A program made the position numbers and the translations under genes. This document shows, piece by piece, positions 51,036-57,041 of a stretch of 57,041 bases of DNA. The notes below the pieces were generated by a model. That model was not told the origin of the DNA and did not search any database. It saw only the letters and a list, made by a program, of their open reading frames with translations. The stretch spans positions 1 through 57,041 of the forward strand of contig JADLHU010000165.1 of the NCBI GenBank assembly GCA_020848655.1, read 5' to 3'. The stretch's first letter is position 1; each line of letters begins with the position of its first letter. The DNA is from Novosphingobium sp. (GTDB lineage: Bacteria > Pseudomonadota > Alphaproteobacteria > Sphingomonadales > Sphingomonadaceae).

Positions 51036-52485
51036 ACGGCAATGCCTGGATCTGCTTGGGCATGCGCTGGAACACGATATCGTTCCGGCGCTTGCCGAAG
51101 GCAGCGCGAAATATGCGGCCAGCCTTGCGTGCGATACGATTGCGGAACTGCGAAGGCGCGAGGATGTCGTGCCGGGCATCGTCGCCGCGCTCGTGCCGGA
51201 AGGCTTACGGCTGCTTGGCGAACTGGAGGCTTTGAACGTCGCGGTCGGGGCCGCGCCGGCGAAGGCCGATTGGCAGGCGCAGGGCGATGCGCCATCCTGG
51301 CGGCGGTTGATGGCGCTTCTTGATGCGGGCGGGCGGTTCGTGCTTGACCATCGCGATGGCGCGGACGCGGCGCTCGACGTTCGCATGTCGGAGTGGCTGC
51401 GCGCCGTGGCCGGGCTGGAACTGCAATTCTACGAAAGGCTCGCGGCAACGTCGGGCGGGGGCCAGGCTCCCGCCGTCGAGGTGGGCGAACTCGACCGGAC
51501 GAAACTCGAAGCCCATCTGCGCGCGCGGATCGGCGATCCATCGCTGGCGGTAACGGCATTCGAACCCGTGATGGGCGGGCTGGCGAACCAGACCTATTTT
51601 TTCGAACTCACGGCCGCGGGCGAGACCAGACGGCTGGTCGCGCGCAAGAACCCCGGGGTGGCGCTTTTCTCGCACGGGCTTCATCGCGCGCGGGCAGAAT
51701 ATGAAGTCCTGCGGTTGGTCCACGCGGCTGGCCTGCCGGTGGCCGAACCGCTCTGGCTGTTCACCGACCAAGCCGACGTTGCCGGTGATTTCTACATCAT
51801 GACCAGGCTGGACGGGCGGAATGTCGGCAACCTTGCCGGCGCGTCGGAACGGCTCCCGGAAGAACTGATGCTCAACCTGGCGCGCTTTCTCGCCCGCCTG
51901 CACCGGATTCCGCTCGATCACTTCAAGCCGTTCCTCGACCGTGGGGATCTGCCGGTGACTGCGAACGATACGATCGAACAGGCGGTGCGTGCCAATGTCG
52001 GGCAACTCTATGACGTCTGGCGGCAAAGTCGACGCTTCCCTTCACCGACAGAGGCTTATGTGATCGACTGGCTGCGCCGTGATGTCCCCCGCAATGCCGC
52101 CCGGCCATGCCTCGTCCACACCGACTGTTTCGTCCACAACATGCTGGTCGATGGCAACGACGTCACGGGCGTGGTCGACTGGGAGGCGGCGCATTTCGGT
52201 GATCCGGCGGAAGACCTGGCCTATATTCAGGACAGCGTCAGCGCCTTCGTCGACTGGGGTCGTTTCATGGAGGCCTATCGCGCCGGCGGAGGGGCGGCGA
52301 TAGACGAGGAATCGTTCGGATATTACCGGGCCATGCTCCATTTTCGCAACTGTTTCGGCTCGAACGTCGGCGCGGCCCGGGTCCGTGAAGGGTTTCAGGA
52401 TCTCAGGTCGGTGCGTCTCACCACGCAGTTCCTGCCGATATTCCTGAAGAACTGCGTTGAAGGCACGAAGGCGGGGCATTCCTGA
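51022..52485 (+). CDS. APH-fold small-molecule kinase with N-terminal helical domain (copy 3)
   Basis: A 487-residue protein. Its N-terminal domain (MLLTERQCLDLLGHALEH, then LACDTIAELRRREDVVPG, to about 150) resembles the small helical proteins (DUF6285/LvaB type, from memory) that partner 4-hydroxyacyl-CoA kinases. The kinase domain has GGLANQT, catalytic HTDCFVHN at 366-373 (Asp368) and DWE at 386-388, then HFGDPAEDLAY. The ATG at 51022 lies inside the end of copy 2, and its stop shares bases with the next start (TGATG), giving tight coupling on both sides. A longer frame upstream is the copy-2 gene in another frame. Confidence 0.86.
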   Translation: MLLTERQCLDLLGHALEHDIVPALAEGSAKYAASLACDTIAELRRREDVVPGIVAALVPEGLRLLGELEALNVAVGAAPAKADWQAQGDAPSWRRLMALLDAGGRFVLDHRDGADAALDVRMSEWLRAVAGLELQFYERLAATSGGGQAPAVEVGELDRTKLEAHLRARIGDPSLAVTAFEPVMGGLANQTYFFELTAAGETRRLVARKNPGVALFSHGLHRARAEYEVLRLVHAAGLPVAEPLWLFTDQADVAGDFYIMTRLDGRNVGNLAGASERLPEELMLNLARFLARLHRIPLDHFKPFLDRGDLPVTANDTIEQAVRANVGQLYDVWRQSRRFPSPTEAYVIDWLRRDVPRNAARPCLVHTDCFVHNMLVDGNDVTGVVDWEAAHFGDPAEDLAYIQDSVSAFVDWGRFMEAYRAGGGAAIDEESFGYYRAMLHFRNCFGSNVGAARVREGFQDLRSVRLTTQFLPIFLKNCVEGTKAGHS

Positions 52486-53519
52486 TGGAAAACGAATCCT
52501 ATTTCCTTCAGGATTTCGACAAGACGTTCGGGACCTATCGCGTCCAGGACGAGGACATCCACCCCGAGTTCAAGGTGAAGAAGCCGCACCATGCCCTGAC
52601 CGAGACGCAGTATTTCACGTTCAGCATACCTGAAGTGAACATCCATGCGTTTCTTTACTTATGGTATCATCCCAATCTTGGTGTGGTCGGCGGTGGTCCG
52701 ATCGTGTTCCAAGGGGTGAAATCCATTGCACTGGCGGCGGAACTGATCGATTTTCGTGGCTATCTGCCTGAAAGCCAATTGGGTGGGACGTTCTGCAACT
52801 ATCGGCTTGAAAGCGGTTATTCGGTTGAGATGCTTTCGCCGGGCACGGTGTTTCGCGTCCGTTATGACGATCCGGCGCGGCATAACCGCTTCGACGTCAT
52901 GCTGAGCGCCGTGGCCGAGCCGATGGTCTGGCCGGGCAGCAGGCACTTTGAGCAGACGATGCGCGCGCAGGGTGAACTGACGCTGCGGGGCAACCACCAC
53001 AAGATCGACGGCTTTGGCATCCGGGATCGTTCATGGGGCGAGACGAGGCTCGAAACGCCCATGCCCGGCCCCCCGGCAAGCTGGATCACCGGCACGTTCG
53101 ACGAGGACTTTTCGTTCAACATAACAGCGTTCGATCATCCGGACCGCGACCCCTTGTGGAAGGACCGTTTCGCGAACGAGATGCCGACAAAGCTGGATAA
53201 ATTCGGCTGGATGATCGTCGACGGCCAACCCGTGGTGATCGAAAGCACGCGTAAGCTCGTACACTATAACCGCGAGACGTTGCTGCACGAGCGCATCGAT
53301 ATCGAGATACGCGACGTTCGCGGCAGAACATTCGAGATTTCTGGGCAAGTCACCGCCGCGGTCCCTCTCAACACCTGGACGAACGTGCGGGTGCCGATCT
53401 GCCTGACCCGCTGGGAATGTGGCGGCCGTGTGGGCTGGGGCGAGGTCCAGGAGGCCCAGTGGAACGATTTTCTTGAGGCCCATTACGCAAGAACCCAAAT
53501 CCAAAGGACCGGGACATGA
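52485..53519 (+). CDS. DUF7064/AttH-like beta-sandwich protein
   Basis: A 344-residue soluble protein without signal peptide or membrane segment. It is beta-rich and contains GFGIRDRSWGETR at about residues 176-188, the G-x-R-D-x-S-W-G motif that I associate with DUF7064/7065 and AttH/CrtC-like lipocalin folds. Such proteins often neighbour APH kinases and oxidoreductases for hydrophobic substrates (terpenoid, steroid, aromatic), suggesting substrate binding or hydration. Enzymatic activity is unproven. It is coupled on both sides: TGATG with copy 3 of the kinase and ATGA with the next NmrA gene. Confidence 0.75.
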   Translation: MENESYFLQDFDKTFGTYRVQDEDIHPEFKVKKPHHALTETQYFTFSIPEVNIHAFLYLWYHPNLGVVGGGPIVFQGVKSIALAAELIDFRGYLPESQLGGTFCNYRLESGYSVEMLSPGTVFRVRYDDPARHNRFDVMLSAVAEPMVWPGSRHFEQTMRAQGELTLRGNHHKIDGFGIRDRSWGETRLETPMPGPPASWITGTFDEDFSFNITAFDHPDRDPLWKDRFANEMPTKLDKFGWMIVDGQPVVIESTRKLVHYNRETLLHERIDIEIRDVRGRTFEISGQVTAAVPLNTWTNVRVPICLTRWECGGRVGWGEVQEAQWNDFLEAHYARTQIQRTGT

Positions 53520-54463
53520 ATCGCAGCAATAAGAAACTGGTCGTCTTCGGGGCGAGTGGGGTGCAGGGCAGGGCGCAGGTGAACCTCGCGCTCAAGCAGG
53601 GCTATCAGGTGCGCGCCGTAACCCGCACGCCGTCGGCCTTCTCCGACGAGCGTTATGCCGCGCTGGAAATGGTCGAAGCGGAATTCGAGGATACCGCGTC
53701 GCTCGACCGGGCGCTGGATGGCGTCGATGGCGTGCTCGCGCAGGTCCCCACGATGGGCGATGAAGGCCTCATGCGCGGCTATCTGCGCAACTTCGCGGAT
53801 GCGCTGGCGCGTTCCGGCGTTCCGATCATCGTCTTCAATGTCAGCATGTGGGCGCCACGCGAACCGTGCGAATCGTCCGGCTATAACTTCATCCTGGAAA
53901 CCGAGAACATCCTCAAGGCCGTCGGCCTGCCGCTGATCTTCCTGGAACCGACGCTGTTCATGAACAACCTGCAGGGCAACTGGATCCGCGAAACGATTAT
54001 CCGCGAAGGTGTTTTCCGTTACCCGCATAAGCCGTCGATGGAAGCGAATTGGGTCTGCGTGGAGGATCTTGCCAAGGTCGCGCTTGCGGTTGTGGAGCGC
54101 CCCGAACTGGCCGGCCGGCATATCCGCGTGGGTGGTCCCGAGCGGCTTCGCCCGGCGGACGTTGTCAAGGTTCTTTCCGAAGTGACGGGCAGGCCGGTGG
54201 AACACGTCTACGTGACACCGCGCGTATTCGCCCAATCGCTGTGGGATCTGCTCAGCCAGGTCACTGAATATACGGACAATGCTGGCAATATGCCGCGCGG
54301 ACGCGAGGAGGAGGACTATGTCAGCAACATCGATGAGTTCTACACTTTCTGCAATGACTCCCCCCTGCGGCCATTCCTGGTCGACGACGATTTCGTAACG
54401 CGCGAACTGGGGATCGAACTGACCACGATGAAGGACTGGGCGAAGACACAGTGCTGGAAGTAA
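53516..54463 (+). CDS. NmrA-family NAD(P)-binding protein (copy 2)
   Basis: A 315-residue paralogue of the gene at 48508. GASGVQGRAQ (about residues 12-21) is the dinucleotide-binding turn, and FNVSMWAPREPC, LEPTLFMNNLQGNWIR and MEANWVCVEDLAK align directly with copy 1. Conservation is highest in the substrate-side blocks, so both copies probably act on similar molecules or as a heteromer. The ATG overlaps the stop of the preceding gene. It ends the tightly packed block; 395 bp of non-coding sequence follow. Confidence 0.88.
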   Translation: MNRSNKKLVVFGASGVQGRAQVNLALKQGYQVRAVTRTPSAFSDERYAALEMVEAEFEDTASLDRALDGVDGVLAQVPTMGDEGLMRGYLRNFADALARSGVPIIVFNVSMWAPREPCESSGYNFILETENILKAVGLPLIFLEPTLFMNNLQGNWIRETIIREGVFRYPHKPSMEANWVCVEDLAKVALAVVERPELAGRHIRVGGPERLRPADVVKVLSEVTGRPVEHVYVTPRVFAQSLWDLLSQVTEYTDNAGNMPRGREEEDYVSNIDEFYTFCNDSPLRPFLVDDDFVTRELGIELTTMKDWAKTQCWK

Positions 54464-54858
54464 TGGCATCGTGGGAATCGCGGCGGGTGTTCGGGCGTCA
54501 ACGCCGCCGGCAGCTTCCGTGCGCGTTTCCGGCGGCGCGCGGGCCGGTTCTGAAGACCGCTTTGGCGTTTGAGCACAGGCAGTTTGCCGGGGGTGCATAT
54601 CCGGCCCGCGGCGTGGTTACTGAGCGCCAAACCCGCTGAACATTGGCAGGACTTCACTTAATGCCGGACGGCGCTTCTCTGTCCGACATGCGTGGCCGGA
54701 TAGGATGTTCTAAAGCAGCGGCCATGGCGCATGGCTGTGATCATGGAAGCAACGAAAGTCGGTTGGCGATCGGTGGTGAAAGGCGTGAAGCGGTGGGCAC
54801 TCGAAAGTCCCCGCCCGCCGAAAGACATATCTCGATAACAACATTAAGGAGAGGGAAA
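54464..54858. other. Intergenic region before the second TonB receptor
   Basis: 395 bases in which I see no convincing gene. There is a GCCGCCGG (54503-54510)/CCGGCGGC (54529-54536) inverted repeat with an 18-nt loop shortly after the NmrA stop, a possible terminator, and a clear AAGGAGAGGG ribosome-binding site at the right end for the receptor. No confident promoter hexamers were recognised. Confidence 0.4.
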
Positions 54859-56481
54859 ATGGGGAATTTCGCGAGGATTGGCATGGCCGCCCTGGTCCTG
54901 ATGCCGGTCGCAGCGGCAGCCGAGGAGGCGCCACCCGCGCCCGAGGCGTCGCAGGGGCTGTCCGATATTGTCGTGACCGCGCAGCGCAAGAGCGAGCGGC
55001 TGCAGGAAGTGCCGATCGCCGTCAGCGTCATCGGGGGAGGGGATCTTGCGGCGCGCGGTGTTCGCGATGTCGTGGCATTGTCCACCACCGTGCCAGGGCT
55101 TGAATATACCGTCGTCGGGCCAACGCCCACGCCCTACCTGCGTGGTGTGGGTTCGCCGATCTCGACGCCGAACGCCGAATCTTCGGTGGCTCTCTATGTG
55201 GACGGTGTCTATCAGCCTTATGCCAGCGCCAATATGGCCGGCAACAACAACGTCGAGCGGGTCGAGGTCCTGAAGGGGCCGCAGGGCACGCTGTTCGGTC
55301 GCAATGCCACTGCCGGCGTGATCCAGATCATCACGCGCGATCCCGGTCCCGATTCCGAACTGGAAGCCCGGCTGGGCTATGAAAGCTATCGGACAATCCT
55401 GGGTTCGGCCTATGTCAACCAACCGCTCTCGTCGACGGTTTCCGCCAACCTGGCGCTCAATATTGCGAGCCAGGACAAGGGGTGGGGCACCAGCGTGACG
55501 TCCGGCAAGGAGATCCACAAGCGCAAGGAAGTGTCCGTCAGGGGCAAGCTGCTGTGGGCGCCCGATGCAGAAACCTCGGCCAAGTTGATGCTGAGCTATC
55601 GGCGGTCGAATAGCGTCGGTTACGAGGACTATCGCCTGGCTGATGGCGCGCGAGCGCTTGACGGCTCGCCCCCGCCGCCGGGACGCTATGATACGCTCAG
55701 CAACGAGCCGGGCGGTTCCTTGATCCACCAGTATGGCGCATCGTTGACGGTCAACCACGATATGGAAGCGGTCCGCCTGGTGAGCATCTCGAGCTGGGGC
55801 AAGACCCGCCACACCGCTCGCGAGGATATTGATGCGTCTTCGTTGACCCTGCTGCACTGGATCGGACCGGCGCGCCAGCGCAACCTGTCGCAGGAACTGC
55901 AGTTGATGTCGCAGCCCGGATCGAACATCGACTGGGTGATTGGCGGATTCTATTATGACAACAAGGTGGGCTATTATAATACGATCTACAGTGGGCTGTT
56001 TGCCGGCAGCAACACGACGGCCTTCCAGCGCACGCGCTCCATCGCCGCTTACGCGCAGGCGACATACGAACTGGTCGACAAACTGAAGCTGACCGCGGGC
56101 CTGCGCTATACCGACGAGCGCCAGAAGGTGACGGGAACCACTTCCGATCTCAGCGGCGTCGTGCTGGTCCCTCGGCTGTCACAAAAGCAGTCGTTTACGA
56201 AGCCGACCTGGCGCCTTGCCCTGGATTACGGCTTCACCAGCGATGTCCACGGTTATGTGTCATACAATCGCGGCGTGAAAAGCGGCGGTTTCGCGCTCCT
56301 GTCCTACACCGATCCGGGGTACAAACCGGAAGTGCTCGATGCATACGAGGTTGGCCTGAAGTCGGAACTGTTCGATCGGAGGCTGCGCCTCAACCTTGCT
56401 GGGTTCATCTATGATTTCAACAACCTGCAGGTCGAGGTCACGCTGACCGGCCCCCAACGAGTGGTCCGTGTGATTTGTTAG
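54859..56481 (+). pseudogene. TonB-dependent receptor truncated by an IS3-family insertion
   Basis: The ATG at 54859 has an excellent ribosome-binding site. The product has a signal peptide (ending AAA-E), the plug start LSDIVVTAQRKSERLQEVPIAVSV, VERVEVLKGPQGTLFGRNATAGVIQI and barrel strands through YVSYNRGVKSGGFALLSY and DAYEVGLKSELFDRRLRLNLAGFIYDFNNLQVEVTL, and then ends after 540 residues with VRVIC and a TAG that lies in the insertion sequence. Receptors of this type normally run to 700-800 residues, so the last third of the barrel is missing. The family (DIVVTAQRK, GFIYDFNN) is typical of sphingomonad receptors for aromatic or terpenoid substrates. Confidence 0.9.
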
Positions 56482-57041
56482 TGTAAAACTGCCTCCGGCG
56501 CCATGGCTGGCCGCAGGTGAAGCGAAGCGGAACCGGAGGGCAGCCATGGCGGTGTTGCGGTTTCCGGGGCCGGAGGCCGATAGCCCAGCGAGCTGTGCGG
56601 CCTGACGGTGTTGTAATGCCGGCGCCAGGCTTCGATCAGGATCTGGGCTTCAGCCAAGGTGTAGAAGATTTCTCCGTTCAAGAGCTCGTCACGCATCGAG
56701 CCGTTGAAGCTCTCGCAGTAGCCGTTCTCCCATGGGCTGCCCGGCGTGATGTAGAGCGTCTTCACGCCGATCTTGGCCAGCCATTGCTGGACGGCATTGG
56801 CGATAAATTCCGGGCCGTTGTCTGACCGTATGTGGGCCGGCGGACCCCGGGTGACGAACAACTCGGCGAGAGCCGCCAGTACATCTTCGCTTCGCAGCCG
56901 CCGCGCCACCGGCAGAGCCAGGCACTCCCGGCTGGCCTCGTCGATGATCGACAGGATGCGGAACTTGCGACCGTCGTGCGTGCGGCCTTCAACAAAGTCA
57001 TAGGACCACACGTGGCCGGGATATTCCGGTCGCAGGCGGAT
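56469..57041 (-). mobile_element. IS3-family insertion sequence, partial
   Basis: The left end of the element as read on the plus strand lies near 56469-56478, judged from the point where receptor coding sequence turns into sequence flanking the transposase stop; a TG dinucleotide start, as usual for IS3 ends, occurs at 56469 and 56471. The element continues beyond the right edge, so the other terminal repeat and the target duplication cannot be checked. Confidence 0.75.
56478..57041 (-). CDS. IS3-family transposase OrfB, C-terminal part
   Basis: About 187 codons of an rve-type integrase domain; its N-terminal part lies outside the window. The visible sequence starts IRLRPEYPGHVWSYDFVEG, with the first catalytic Asp in WSYDF, the second in RSDNGPEF, and the Glu in YCESFNG exactly 35 residues after the second Asp, giving the DD(35)E arrangement. 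R-P-H-S-S-L-G-Y-R-P-P near the C-terminus is typical of the IS3 family (IS407/IS51-like groups). An intact, functional enzyme is likely but unproven. Confidence 0.92.
   Translation of the reverse strand: MRLRPEYPGHVWSYDFVEGRTHDGRKFRILSIIDEASRECLALPVARRLRSEDVLAALAELFVTRGPPAHIRSDNGPEFIANAVQQWLAKIGVKTLYITPGSPWENGYCESFNGSMRDELLNGEIFYTLAEAQILIEAWRRHYNTVRPHSSLGYRPPAPETATPPWLPSGSASLHLRPAMAPEAVLH

Larger units (their letters stand above)
40592..57041. other. Candidate accessory/catabolic island next to tRNA-Met
   Basis: From the 3' end of the tRNA to the window edge there are no recognisable housekeeping genes. Instead there are small-molecule kinases, NmrA reductases, SnoaL folds, an AraC regulator, two damaged TonB receptors and an IS3 element, with longer intergenic gaps and stretches of lower GC than to the left. 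No integrase gene or copy of the tRNA 3' end was found within the window, so the island status is an inference. Confidence 0.4.

Noticed and set aside
41347..52485. Antibiotic-resistance reading of the APH-fold genes
   Set aside because: The large N-terminal domain, three tandem-type copies and the reductase/SnoaL context fit a metabolic pathway better than aminoglycoside resistance.

Overview
This window looks like chromosomal DNA of a GC-rich alphaproteobacterium of the order Sphingomonadales, probably Novosphingobium or a close relative. Support comes from the gene content and order (surA-pdxA-rsmA behind lptD, a DUF2794 gene, an EpsC-type cysE, an HdaA-like ATPase), several GTG/TTG starts, and the abundance of TonB-dependent receptors and catabolic-type genes. 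This is inference from content; no database search was possible.

Positions 1-34081 are mostly core housekeeping genes. They comprise the end of a malate synthase G; a PAS protein; an lptD-surA-pdxA-rsmA series (envelope biogenesis, vitamin B6, 16S rRNA methylation) on the minus strand; pepA-holC, ndk and a small hypothetical; purM-purN (PurN carries an extra YjbR-like domain); a DUF2066-like exported protein with hdaA, cysE and DUF2794; an SDR; an OprP-like porin with a good PHO box; purS-purQ; a membrane GGDEF/EAL protein; glmU-vapBC-glmS (a toxin-antitoxin pair between the two hexosamine genes); gph; an M16 lipoprotein peptidase; purC; a GNAT; a low-molecular-weight phosphatase; a malonyl-CoA synthetase-like ligase; and a solitary mreB.

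Positions 34082-40260 are a five-gene minus-strand operon in which every junction is an ATGA overlap: a BcsB-like protein, a GT2 polysaccharide synthase with an N-terminal GspE_N/MshEN-like domain (architecture of E. coli NfrB), a polytopic membrane protein, a response regulator with a degenerate GGDEF domain, and an outer-membrane barrel-like protein. A 12-bp tandem repeat lies about 100 bp upstream. It reads as a compact, probably c-di-GMP-controlled exopolysaccharide system.

A tRNA-Met(CAT) at 40515-40591 marks a change to accessory DNA that runs to the right edge. It holds a glyoxalase-like VOC protein, three APH-fold kinases that each carry an extra N-terminal helical domain, two paralogous NmrA-type reductases, a DUF7064-like protein, two SnoaL-like proteins, an AraC regulator and two TonB-dependent receptors. 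Both receptors are damaged: one by a single in-frame amber codon, the other by an IS3-family insertion cut by the window edge. The tightly overlapped block 48508-54463 looks like an uncharacterised catabolic or modification pathway in which small-molecule kinases act with NAD(P)-dependent enzymes.
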